Shown: positions 1 through 7,557 of the stretch, one piece after another
How the letters are laid out: the number at the start of each line of letters is the position of its first letter
How positions within the stretch are numbered: position 1 is the stretch's first letter
From: Pseudomonadota bacterium
Lineage (GTDB): Bacteria; Pseudomonadota; Alphaproteobacteria; Azospirillales; Azospirillaceae
Assembly: GCA_023412175.1 (NCBI GenBank)
Contig: JAEYOB010000234.1
Span: 1-25,997, forward strand
Direction of reading: 5' to 3'
Length of the DNA stretch: 25,997 nucleotides
The notes under the pieces: generated by a model
Told to the model about the DNA's origin: nothing
Databases searched by the model: none
What the model saw: only the letters and a program-made list of their open reading frames with translations
Translations under genes and position numbers: made by a program

Positions 1-119
1 GCGCGGTACAGCGACCCGGTGTCCAGGTGCGCGAAGCCCAACGCCGCCGCGACGCGCTTGGCGAGCGTGCCCTTGCCGGACGCGGCGGGGCCGTCGATGG
101 CGATGATCACGCCGCTCAC
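1..119 (-). CDS. cmk: Cytidylate kinase, N-terminal part (runs off the window)
   Basis: Only about 39 codons of the 5' end are present. The translation contains the P-loop GPAASGKGT followed by the LDTGSLYR segment, the signature of CMP/dCMP kinase, which phosphorylates CMP and dCMP with ATP in the cytoplasm. The GTG start used here (119-117) overlaps the TGA stop of aroA (118-116) by the GTGA arrangement, so the two are translationally coupled. An alternative in-frame GTG lies three codons downstream. The order aroA-cmk (usually followed by rpsA) is common in alphaproteobacteria. The identity is firm from the motif; the rest of the gene is outside the window. Confidence 0.9.
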   Translation of the reverse strand, partial: MSGVIIAIDGPAASGKGTLAKRVAAALGFAHLDTGSLYR

Positions 120-1456
120 GCCGCGACCTCGTCGATCTTCGCGCCAAGGCCGTTCATCAGGCGGACGAAGCCGGGGAAGCTCGTCTCGATGAAGGTGCTG
201 TCGTCCACCTGGACCGGTTCGGCGGATGCGGTGCCCAGCACCAGGAAGCTCATGGCGATGCGGTGGTCCATGGCGGTGGCGACCGTCGCCCCGCCCTTCG
301 GCGGCTTGCCCGTGCCATGCACGGTCAGGCTGTCGTCGGCGCCGACCTCGACCGTCACGCCGCAGCGGGTCAGTCCCTCGGCGACCATGGCGAGGCGGTC
401 GCTCTCCTTCACGCGCAGTTCCTTCAGGCCGAGCATCACGGTCTTCCCCTCGGCGCACGCCGCGGCAGCGGCCAGCACCGGGTACTCGTCGATCATCGAC
501 GGCGCGCGATCGGCGGGCACCACCACGCCCTTCAAGGCACCGCCCCTGACGCGCAGGTCGGCGACCGGCTCGCCCGCCTGGTCGCGGCAGTTCTCGAAGG
601 CGATGTCCGCTCCCATCTCGACCAGCGTCGCGTACAGGCCGGTGCGGTGCGGGTTCATGCCGACGTCGCGCAGCAGCACCTCCGAACCGGGGCGCAGCAG
701 CGCCGCCACCACCGGGAAGGCGGCGGAGCTGGGGTCGGCGGGGACGAAGATCTCCCGCCCGGTCAACTCCGGCTGACCGACGATGGAGACCGCCAGCGCG
801 CCGTCCCCGGTGCGCTCGGTGGTCACCGTGGCGCCGAAGTGGCGCAGCATCAGCTCGGAATGGTCGCGGGTCGGCTCCGTCTCGATGACGGTCGTGGTGC
901 CGGCGGTGTTGAGGCCGGCCAGCAGCACCGCCGACTTCACCTGCGCCGAGGGCACCGGCAGGCGGTAGGTGATCGGCACCAGGTCGGCGCTGCCGATGAC
1001 GGCCAGCGGCAGCCGCCCGCCGGCGCGGCCGACGAAGCTCGCCCCCATCTGCTCCAGCGGCGTGATGACGCGCGCCATGGGGCGCTTGTTAAGCGCGGCG
1101 TCGCCGGTGAAGAAGCTGGTGATCGGGTGCCCGGCCACGAGGCCCACCAGCAGCCGCGCCGCGGTGCCGCTGTTGCCCATCTCGAGCACTTGGGCCGCCT
1201 CCTGAAGCCCGCCGACGCCGACGCCGCGGATCCGCCAGACGCCGTTCGCACCGCGCTCCGCCCGTGCGCCCAGCGCCCGCATGGCCGCCGCCGTGTTCAG
1301 CACGTCCTCGCCTTCCAGCAGGCCGTGCACGACGGTCTCACCGATGGCGAGCGCGCCGAACATCAGCGCGCGGTGCGAGATCGACTTGTCGCCGGGCACA
1401 CGGACGGTGCCCGTCAGGGCGCCGGCGGAGGACGAGCGCAGCGGCTTCGCCTGCAT
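116..1456 (-). CDS. aroA: 3-phosphoshikimate 1-carboxyvinyltransferase (EPSP synthase), class II-like
   Basis: The enzyme joins phosphoenolpyruvate to shikimate-3-phosphate in the sixth step of the cytoplasmic shikimate pathway. The 446-residue length fits the family. Visible motifs are [13 protein letters not shown] (from about residue 22), GNSGTAARL (94-102), the [15 protein letters not shown] segment, [17 protein letters not shown] and the KESDRL loop near the C terminus. The whole protein follows the CP4-type class II pattern closely. At the position where CP4 has Ala100, this protein has Gly97, as E. coli does at Gly96, while the arginine is followed by Leu as in CP4. The ATG at 1456 is preceded by an AAGGA about 9 bases upstream. 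It is translationally coupled to cmk downstream. Confidence 0.95.
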   Translation of the reverse strand: MQAKPLRSSSAGALTGTVRVPGDKSISHRALMFGALAIGETVVHGLLEGEDVLNTAAAMRALGARAERGANGVWRIRGVGVGGLQEAAQVLEMGNSGTAARLLVGLVAGHPITSFFTGDAALNKRPMARVITPLEQMGASFVGRAGGRLPLAVIGSADLVPITYRLPVPSAQVKSAVLLAGLNTAGTTTVIETEPTRDHSELMLRHFGATVTTERTGDGALAVSIVGQPELTGREIFVPADPSSAAFPVVAALLRPGSEVLLRDVGMNPHRTGLYATLVEMGADIAFENCRDQAGEPVADLRVRGGALKGVVVPADRAPSMIDEYPVLAAAAACAEGKTVMLGLKELRVKESDRLAMVAEGLTRCGVTVEVGADDSLTVHGTGKPPKGGATVATAMDHRIAMSFLVLGTASAEPVQVDDSTFIETSFPGFVRLMNGLGAKIDEVAA

Positions 1457-1583
1457 GGGTCTGGGTCCTTGAGTCGGGGTCAGCTTCGGCCGGATGTCCT
1501 AGCACAGCCCATCCGACGATGCGAGACCCGGAGGATTGCTCCTGAGGCGCACCGCCATAACCATGATGGCCATGCGGGTTTTC

Positions 1584-1617
1584 ACATTTGCGAATGCTAA
1601 GGTTCGTGTACAAATGT
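1584..1617. repeat. Interrupted inverted repeat upstream of the small ORF at 1651
   Basis: ACATTTG (1584-1590) is the exact reverse complement of CAAATGT (1611-1617). Just inside, CGAA (1591-1594) pairs with TTCG (1603-1606), leaving a 4-base bulge. The dyad lies in the A/T-richer gap between the divergent starts of aroA and the small ORF, so it could be an operator or a structured leader. No regulator is identifiable. The spacing does not fit the alphaproteobacterial LexA box. Confidence 0.4.
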
Positions 1618-1650
1618 TCCGCGCAAGGGGGAATCGCAAGGGAGAAGCCG

Positions 1651-1842
1651 ATGCGGATACAGCGCTTCCCCTCCCGCCCCGCGGCGGAACGCCATCTGGC
1701 CGAGGACGGGTTCGAGTTCCTGGGCGCCCCCAGCCGGTGGCGCAAGATGATCGGCCGGCACGCCTGCTACGCCGACGTGGTGGTGCAGGGCGGCACGGCG
1801 GTGGTGGTCTACACCGAATCCCGCAACGGGATGCCACCCTGA
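1651..1842 (+). CDS. Small conserved-looking protein, function unknown (63 aa)
   Basis: The 63-residue product starts MRIQRFPSRPAAERHL. It is arginine-rich in its first half and ends in an alternating hydrophobic strand (DVVVQGGTAVVVY) before a short tail. It has no signal peptide, membrane segment or cysteine pair. I chose the ATG at 1651 because GGGAGAAG lies 4-10 bases upstream; an earlier in-frame ATG at 1588 falls inside the inverted repeat and has no ribosome site. The gene is divergent from aroA and convergent with ggt, and its stop codon is part of a strong hairpin. I do not recognise the family. Codon use looks real (G/C at third positions). Confidence 0.65.
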   Translation: MRIQRFPSRPAAERHLAEDGFEFLGAPSRWRKMIGRHACYADVVVQGGTAVVVYTESRNGMPP

Positions 1843-1874
1843 CCCCGGCCCCGCCAGCGGCGGAGCCAGGGTCA
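1840..1874. terminator. Long hairpin between convergent genes, probable bidirectional terminator
   Basis: TGACCC (1840-1845) pairs with GGGTCA (1869-1874), GGC (1847-1849) with GCC (1865-1867), and CCGCC (1851-1855) with GGCGG (1859-1863), around an AGC loop. Only two mismatched positions interrupt the stem. It sits between the small plus-strand gene, whose TGA begins the stem, and the end of ggt on the minus strand. There is no T-tract on either side, so factor-independent termination is not assured; it may mainly protect 3' ends. Confidence 0.5.
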
Positions 1875-1887
1875 TGAAAGACATCGA

Positions 1888-3693
1888 TCAATCCCCGATC
1901 GCCACACCTTCGCGGCGGCTGTCGGCACCGCCGGTCAGGCCGTTCGGCGTAACCAGGATCGCCTGGATGCCGGAGGTCATCTCGATGGCCCGCACAGGGT
2001 GCCCCTTGGCCTCCAGCACCGCGGCCCAGGCTTCCGCCTCGGTGCCCTTCTCCAACTCCGTCGGGCCGTTGCGGCTGCCGAAGTTGGGCAGGTCCACCGC
2101 CTGCTGCGGGTCGAGACCCCAATCCAGCAGCCCGACCAGCGTCTTGGCGACGTAATTGATGATGGCGCTGCCGCCCGGCGAGCCGACCACGGCGTAGAGC
2201 TGGCCGTCCTTGAACACGATGGTCGGCGCCATGGAACTCCGCGGGCGCTTGCCCGGCTCGACGCGGTTGGCGACCGGCTGGCCGTTCTCCACCGGGTTCA
2301 GCGCGAAGTCGGTCAGCTCGTTGTTCAGCAGGAAGCCGCGCGTCATCAGGCGGGCGCCGAACTGATCCTCGATGGTGGTGGTCATCGAGACGGCGTTGCC
2401 GTCCGAGTCGATGACGGCGATGTGGCTGGTGCCGTTCTCGACGCCTTCCGACGCCCCCATCCGGGCGCCCTGCTGGAACGGCGGGTCGCCGGCGGCGGCC
2501 TTGCCCATGGACTTGGCGGGATCGATCAGCCTGGCCCGGCTCTGGACATAGCCGGGATCGATCAGGCCCTTGACCGGCACCTTCACGAAATCCGGATCGC
2601 CCAGATACTGCGCACGGTCGGCGAACGCCAGCCGCCCGGCTTCGGAGAACCGGTGCGCGGCCTCGGCCGGCGCATTCTTCAGGGCCGCCATGTCAACGGG
2701 TTCCAGGGCGCCGAGGATCTGCTGCACCGCCACCGCCCCGGAACTGGGCGGGCCCATGCCGCACACGGTGTAGACACGATAGGTGCCGCACACGGGCGGA
2801 CGCTCCTTGATCTGATAGGCCTTGAGGTCCGCCTCGGTCATGTCGCCGGGGTTGGTGGCATGCGAGGTGACCGTCCTGACGATGTCGGCGGCGACCGGCC
2901 CCTCGTAGAACGCGCCCGCCCCCTTCTCGGCGACGGCCTGGAGGGTGGCCACGTATTCCGGGTTCTTCAGCAGGAAGCCGACCGGCTTCGGTGAGCCGTC
3001 GGGCTGGTAGAAGTAGGCTGCGGCGGCTGGGTCGTTCTTCGCCAGATATTTCTCCTGCCCGAGCAGACCGTTCAGCCGCGGGCTGACCGTGAAGCCGTCC
3101 GAGGCCAACGCCAGCGCGCGTTCGAACAGGCGCGGCCAGGGCAGTTTGCCGTGCGCCTTGTGCACCGTCTCCAGCAGCTTGACAGTGCCCGGCACGCCAA
3201 CCGACCTGCCACCGACCACGGCGTCGTAGAACGCCATCGGCTTGCCGTCGGCGCCCATGAAGCGCTCGGGCTTGGCCGCGGCCGGCGCCGTCTCGCGGCC
3301 GTCGTAGGTGGTGAGAGTTTTGGACTTGGCGTCGTAGAACAGGAAGAAGGCGCCGCCGCCCAGACCGGAGCTTTGCGGCTCGACCAATCCCAGCACCAGT
3401 TGAGTGGCGATGGCGGCGTCCACCGCGTTGCCGCCGGCGCGCAGGATCTCCCGCCCGGCTTCGGCGGCCAGCGGGTTGGCGGCGGCGGCCATGTATTTGG
3501 CGGCGCTGCCCAAGGTGCGGACGGTGCGACCGGTGGCGCCTTCCGGCGCCTGGGTGCCGGCGGGCATCGTGGGAGGAACTGCGGTGGTTTGGGCGGCGGC
3601 CGACAGCGGCAGCAGCGCAACGAGGCCGGCGCCGAGCAGGCGCGCCCAGCCGGGAGCGAATTGGGGCTTCACGAACCCTCCCATTCCCATCAT
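1888..3693 (-). CDS. ggt: Gamma-glutamyltransferase precursor, secreted
   Basis: This N-terminal-nucleophile hydrolase transfers or hydrolyses the gamma-glutamyl group of glutathione and related peptides, normally in the periplasm. The 601-residue proenzyme has an N-terminal signal peptide (basic start, hydrophobic stretch about residues 19-33, cleavage likely after AAA). Family marks in order are AGGNAVDAAIATQLVLG, the YDGRE motif with substrate-binding Arg133, the nucleophile Thr422 in GTSHI where self-cleavage yields the large and small subunits, the DGNAVSMTTT strand, PRSSMAP and GSPGGSAI. Two further in-frame ATGs follow within the first four codons and none has a clear ribosome site, so the exact start is uncertain. 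It is divergent from the TIGR02300 gene. Confidence 0.93.
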   Translation of the reverse strand: MMGMGGFVKPQFAPGWARLLGAGLVALLPLSAAAQTTAVPPTMPAGTQAPEGATGRTVRTLGSAAKYMAAAANPLAAEAGREILRAGGNAVDAAIATQLVLGLVEPQSSGLGGGAFFLFYDAKSKTLTTYDGRETAPAAAKPERFMGADGKPMAFYDAVVGGRSVGVPGTVKLLETVHKAHGKLPWPRLFERALALASDGFTVSPRLNGLLGQEKYLAKNDPAAAAYFYQPDGSPKPVGFLLKNPEYVATLQAVAEKGAGAFYEGPVAADIVRTVTSHATNPGDMTEADLKAYQIKERPPVCGTYRVYTVCGMGPPSSGAVAVQQILGALEPVDMAALKNAPAEAAHRFSEAGRLAFADRAQYLGDPDFVKVPVKGLIDPGYVQSRARLIDPAKSMGKAAAGDPPFQQGARMGASEGVENGTSHIAVIDSDGNAVSMTTTIEDQFGARLMTRGFLLNNELTDFALNPVENGQPVANRVEPGKRPRSSMAPTIVFKDGQLYAVVGSPGGSAIINYVAKTLVGLLDWGLDPQQAVDLPNFGSRNGPTELEKGTEAEAWAAVLEAKGHPVRAIEMTSGIQAILVTPNGLTGGADSRREGVAIGD

Positions 3694-3886
3694 ATGTTGG
3701 TCGGCCTTATGCTGGCCGGGGCGGTGTCTCGGGCCGCCGCAGGTGTCGAGCTTACGCGCGCATCACGCAACCCGGAAGGGATTGCGCGTAACCGCGGTTG
3801 GTGGTTGAACTTTTTTTTGACATCGGGGCGCTGCCGTGGCAAAGGGCCGCCCTTACGGATTTCATTGGGAAAGCGGAGGACCTGGC

Positions 3887-4291
3887 GTGGCGAAGCCGGA
3901 ATGGGGCGTCAAGCGCATCTGCCCGAACTGCGGCGCGCGCTACTATGATCTGCGCAAGGACCCGCCCGTCTGCCCGTCGTGCGGCACGCAGTTCGATCCC
4001 GAAGCACTGCTGAAGTCGCGCCGCGCGCGGCCGGTGCCGGTGGACGACACGCCGGTGAAGAAGGTGCCGGTGGGCGCCGACGAGGACGAGGCTGAGGTCG
4101 AGCGCGAGGACGAGGACGTCAGCGACCTGGAAGAGGTCGAGGACGGCGTGTCCGTCGAGGACATCGAAGAGGGTGCCGACGACGTGGCCGAGGACGAGGA
4201 TGACGTGCTCATCGAGGACACCTCGGAACTGGGCGAGGACGACATGGACGAGGTCGTCGACGTCGAGGGCGAGGACGAGGAGGAGCGGTAA
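3887..4291 (+). CDS. TIGR02300-family (FYDLN acid) zinc-ribbon protein
   Basis: The product of 134 residues begins with the family signature: a KPEWG start, a CPNC pair, a YYDLRKDP block (FYDLN in many relatives) and a second CPSC pair, together a small zinc ribbon in the first 40 residues. The rest is an extremely acidic Asp/Glu tail. I chose the GTG at 3887 rather than an ATG 17 codons earlier because GGAGG lies at 3875-3879 with ideal spacing and because relatives start at this point. The function is unknown; the family is confined largely to alphaproteobacteria and often lies near aroA. A TTGACA at 3817-3822 after a T-run could be a -35 element, but the matching -10 is poor. Confidence 0.85.
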   Translation: MAKPEWGVKRICPNCGARYYDLRKDPPVCPSCGTQFDPEALLKSRRARPVPVDDTPVKKVPVGADEDEAEVEREDEDVSDLEEVEDGVSVEDIEEGADDVAEDEDDVLIEDTSELGEDDMDEVVDVEGEDEEER

Positions 4292-4311
4292 AAAGGGGCA
4301 GCGGAAAAGTG

Positions 4312-4352
4312 AGGTCGGGGCAAATTTTTCTCTTGCATCAGCACCCCGACCT
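4312..4352. repeat. 9-bp inverted repeat between the TIGR02300 gene and the tRNA
   Basis: AGGTCGGGG (4312-4320) and CCCCGACCT (4344-4352) are perfect reverse complements with a 23-base A/T-rich loop. The hairpin follows the stop of the acidic protein by about 20 bases and could end its transcript, although no T-tract follows. Its 3' arm overlaps the promoter proposed for the tRNA. Confidence 0.4.
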
Positions 4353-4361
4353 GACCAATAT
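4333..4361 (+). promoter_or_regulatory. Candidate sigma-70 promoter for tRNA-Ala
   Basis: TTGCAT (4333-4338) and CAATAT (4356-4361) are separated by 17 bases, close to TTGACA/TATAAT. Transcription would begin near 4368, giving a leader of about 50 bases before the tRNA at 4419. This is a motif match only. Confidence 0.35.
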
Positions 4362-4418
4362 CCCGCTCCACCGAGGCAGCCGGTTCTCAACGAAAACACG
4401 GCGGCCACCCAGAGTTTC

Positions 4419-4494
<76 letters not shown>

Positions 4495-4501
4495 ATTAAA
4501 T

Positions 4502-4535
4502 CAAGGGCTTAGCTGAGAAATCGGCTAAGCCCTTG
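4502..4535 (+). terminator. Strong hairpin just after tRNA-Ala
   Basis: CAAGGGCTTAGC (4502-4513) is the exact reverse complement of GCTAAGCCCTTG (4524-4535), a 12-bp perfect stem with a 10-base loop. It begins 8 bases after the CCA end of the tRNA. The following bases (GTCGTTTCTG) hold only a short T-run. It is a likely terminator for the tRNA transcript or an island-side structure near the attachment site. Confidence 0.7.
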
Positions 4536-4719
4536 GTCGTTTCTGAACCATGTGCAAGACCGGCATCCGGCAAGAGCCATGGTTTCCAAGCGGTTCATCG
4601 CCCGACACGACGCAGCGTCTTTGCACATACCTGTGTACATGCAGTCTGGACGCGTTTGACGGCCGTACGCGCGCGAAGCTATTGTCGCGCTTACGAAATT
4701 CGCCCCCTACCCTGCTGCA

Positions 4720-6145
4720 ATGTCCGGCCGTACTCCCAAACCAACCCCACCATCCAGTGCCACGTACGACAACATCGTACGCATCACTGAAGATGTCTGG
4801 ATCGCGCAACGTACAGCGCAGAAGACCCCCACGTGGTACCTGCTCAAAATGGGCTCGCAATGGGTCCGCCGTAGCCTCGGCACACAGGACCAGCGTCAGG
4901 CCAAGGCGCTGGCCCTGAAAGGCTATCAGGCGTGGCTGGAGGATCCTAAGAGCGATTGGCTGACCGCCTGCGGCAACACCAGCCACCACGTGAGCTTCAA
5001 GCAGGTGGCCGACGCATGGCTCGCCACCCAGACCAAGGACCACGCCTACAAGGCCGGGGTGATCCGCAAGTTCCTCCTTCCTTACTTCCACGTCGAGCGT
5101 AACGTGACCAGCTTGGCCCAGGTCAACGAGGTCATGATCGACGAGTACAAGGCGTGGCGACGGAGCTTCTGGCTGACGACGGCCGGCAACGAGGAGCAGG
5201 ACGCGACCCGGAAGCAGGGCGCCAAGGTCGGGACCAAGCAGGCCGAGACCTATGACGAGCCCAGCGCAAATACGCTGAACCGTGAGTACCCCACCCTTCG
5301 CCAGATCCTCACCTACGCAGAGAAGCGCGGTCACATCAAGAAAGGCCACGCTCCCGATGTCCCGGCCGAGCCCGCCGCGGCGAACCCACGCCCTGCATTC
5401 CTGGGCGACGACTTCAACGTGCTGATGCGCGAGGCCGAGACGTGGACCCAGGAGGCCGCCGATGACACCGCGCGCTCGCGCCGGCAACTCCTGGCCGACT
5501 GGATATGGGTGAACCGCTACACGGGCCTCCGCCTTCCTCACGAGGCCGAGCGCGTCACCTGGGCCGACGTGCGGCTCGACGTGAACCTGCTCTACGTGGC
5601 CAAGGACACGAAGACGGGCAGCCGCGAGGTTCCCCTGCGGGAAGAAGCGGCGACTCGGCTGCGCGCCATGCGGCAGCGGCGGGAAGATCACTGCCGCGAG
5701 GCCAAGCGGGAATTTTCCGAAACGGAACTTGTGTTCATCCTGCCCGACGGCACGCCGTACGCCGACCTTGGCAAGCTGTTCAACCAGCTCGTCGCCCGCT
5801 GCAAGTTCCCCCAGCGTGCCGATCAGCCCCCTTACAGCCCCTATAGCCTCCGCCATACGTTCGCGACCTTCCATCGCGGAGGGCCGGTCCTACGAGTGGT
5901 TGGAGGAGGTTATGGGCACCAGCACCAAGATGCTGAAGGCCCACTACAAGCAGGGCACCATCGAGCAGACCCAGCGATATCTGCGTGAGAAAGGGCTGAT
6001 GCCCGAGCAGCAGTCCGCCACCACCACCCAGCAGGTCAATGCGCAAGCCGGAAAACCACTGGAGCTGCTCGTGGAAGACGACTTGCCCGAGGACAGCCCA
6101 TTGCACCGCGTGCTCGTCGTCGGAGAGCCACGGCGCCGTAAATAG
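4720..6145 (+). pseudogene. Tyrosine-type phage/island integrase, frameshifted
   Basis: The reading frame from ATG 4720 runs as a typical integrase to about 5871. It has an N-terminal arm/core-binding region, the TGLRLPHE arginine box, a lysine in AKDTKTG and the SLRHTFAT box II. It then loses sense. From 5873 the frame shifted by one base continues with AEGRSYEWLEEVMGTSTKMLKAHY and the catalytic tyrosine region, to a stop at 6145. Skipping C5872 restores a continuous protein of about 474 residues, a normal size. Box II has Tyr in place of the usual first His, and MGTST replaces the usual GH motif; both occur in some relatives. The enzyme would have inserted the island at the adjacent tRNA-Ala. 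The shift is either a real inactivating mutation or a sequencing error. Confidence 0.85.
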
Positions 6146-6221
6146 CTCTCTGCCACCCCCTATCGAGCTTGGCGCCTCCCGTCCAGCCATCTGATAACGG
6201 CCGGTTAACCCGCAATCCCAG

Positions 6222-7154
6222 ATGGTTGTCGGGACACACGACATTGGCAGCTTCATTATGCCGAGCCCAGCGCCTATACCCCAACCTTCCTGGCGCCAGT
6301 CAAATGCCGAGCTCACGCTCGCCTACCGTACTGCACGTCGTGTGCGCGCTGGCTTTCACTCTGTGCGCCCTACCCGCCTCAAAGCGTTTTTGGATGATCT
6401 CCGGCGCCAGTACCGCGGAGAAGTTGAACGCCTAACGGCCGAGCACCCCAAGACAGTGCAGCGCATAAAGAAAGAAAACCGACACCGGCATCTCAGGTAT
6501 GAGACTGCGAAAGCTGCATACGCCGCGCTTGTCAGCGAGGTCGGGGAAGAGCAGGCAAGCGCAATCCGAAAAACAAGCTATAGAGACTGGTGGGACCTAG
6601 ATCTAACGCCACTCCCTATCGACCCCCTATCACGCATGTTGAAGCCACTTGGATCTGCCGATGATTATGTTAATCGCGAATGTCGCAGATATTTGCGCTG
6701 GGGCAACGGCATTTCTGCACTTCCACCTGAGCAGCAATACAGCACCCTCATAGTCGCTCGCGCAGCACTAACTCAGGGGCTACCAAGGGAAAATCAACAC
6801 GAAGCCTATATGCGAGCACGCGCATTCCAAGTAGCTTCCGCTCGCGCGCCGAAGCATTTAGGCCGCCTTCTCAGCATCCGCAAAGTTCCCGAAAGCCGCA
6901 GCCACGCGCTATCCACGACCAAGCTCGCCAAACTGCTCGTCGGAGAGACGGTTCGCGTCGCAAAGGGGACTGGGCGTGCGGGCAAGCCCCTATATGAGAC
7001 ACAGCTCTGGTGGGACGACAAGCTGGTCAACAAGGTCGCCACCATGCTCGCCCTCATGGACGCCGAGTGCGTGCCGCCCGAAGCCGTTTCTGAGTGGATC
7101 TCCTCCTCCGGCGGCGTCCAGGCCTGCATCTCTCGGTACCGGGCCGGCCCCTAA
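6222..7154 (+). CDS. Hypothetical island protein (310 aa)
   Basis: I do not recognise this protein. It is basic, mostly helical in appearance and soluble, with no signal peptide or membrane segment. A charged stretch about residues 50-110 (arginine, lysine and glutamate rich) is followed by Trp-rich (RDWWDLDL) and Tyr-rich segments, and the C terminus contains SEWISSSGGVQACISRY. The start is uncertain: neither the ATG at 6222 nor the in-frame ATG at 6258 has a clear ribosome site. Third-position base use is less G/C-rich than in the core genes, consistent with acquisition. It lies between the broken integrase and the transglycosylase pair, in the same direction, but a gap of about 400 bases separates it from the pair. 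Confidence 0.6.
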   Translation: MVVGTHDIGSFIMPSPAPIPQPSWRQSNAELTLAYRTARRVRAGFHSVRPTRLKAFLDDLRRQYRGEVERLTAEHPKTVQRIKKENRHRHLRYETAKAAYAALVSEVGEEQASAIRKTSYRDWWDLDLTPLPIDPLSRMLKPLGSADDYVNRECRRYLRWGNGISALPPEQQYSTLIVARAALTQGLPRENQHEAYMRARAFQVASARAPKHLGRLLSIRKVPESRSHALSTTKLAKLLVGETVRVAKGTGRAGKPLYETQLWWDDKLVNKVATMLALMDAECVPPEAVSEWISSSGGVQACISRYRAGP

Positions 7155-7557
7155 TATCCGCCTCCCCAAACTCGCTAGTTTTTGACACCCGGAAGCGACG
7201 CACTCGCGCTCAATCTTCGACGCAACAACGGTTTCTAGGTCCTGAAAAACTATTTTCCTGTGCAAAGATGACAAAATTCCGATCTGCGAGACGATGAATT
7301 CATCACGAGACGGCAAGCACAAAAACACCATACAGAAACAATAACCGCCACACACCCAAGCACCACACACAACCTGCGCACAACACACCCACACTAAAAT
7401 AAGCAGGAATGTGGCTCAGCCACACGAAGCACTTTCACTGCGCCATTCAATAGGCCGCAGCGCCGCAGCCAAACCACTCACATGCCAGAATAACTGAATG
7501 TTCCACTCCGGAACTTTCGGAATGCGATCTCACACCACAAACCCAAGGAGACTACAA
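7155..7557. other. Gene-free gap with an A/C-rich, G-poor tract
   Basis: No convincing gene is present. From about 7312 to 7398 the plus strand is almost entirely A and C (within 7321-7380 there are about five G and three T), rich in CAC and ACC repeats. This is the composition of a Rho-utilisation region and would suit Rho-dependent ending of the transcript from the preceding gene. The promoter of the following two-gene unit must lie in the last 150 bases, but I see no clear -35/-10 pair. Confidence 0.45.
7500..7514. promoter_or_regulatory. GTTCC-N5-GGAAC dyad 43 bases before the transglycosylase unit
   Basis: GTTCC (7500-7504) and GGAAC (7510-7514) flank five bases. The same arms and spacing occur at 10626-10640 and 17086-17100, with a different centre (GTTTC). 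The position just upstream of the ribosome site of the 7558 gene suits an operator. Confidence 0.4.

Noticed and set aside
263..1600. Long plus-strand open frame opposite aroA
   Set aside because: It is histidine/arginine-rich low-complexity shadow of aroA, which has full family motifs on the minus strand.
1602..1619. Two GTTC half-sites resembling a LexA box
   Set aside because: The spacing is GTTC-N10-GTTC, whereas the alphaproteobacterial LexA box is GTTC-N7-GTTC.
4525..5874. Long open frame (449 codons) on the minus strand opposite the integrase
   Set aside because: It is the mirror of a real high-GC gene; the plus strand has the integrase catalytic motifs, and the minus frame has no domain or ribosome site.
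6990..7394. Minus-strand open frame over the A/C tract
   Set aside because: The Cys/Val/Gly-rich product simply reads the skewed tract; it has no domain and overlaps the preceding gene.
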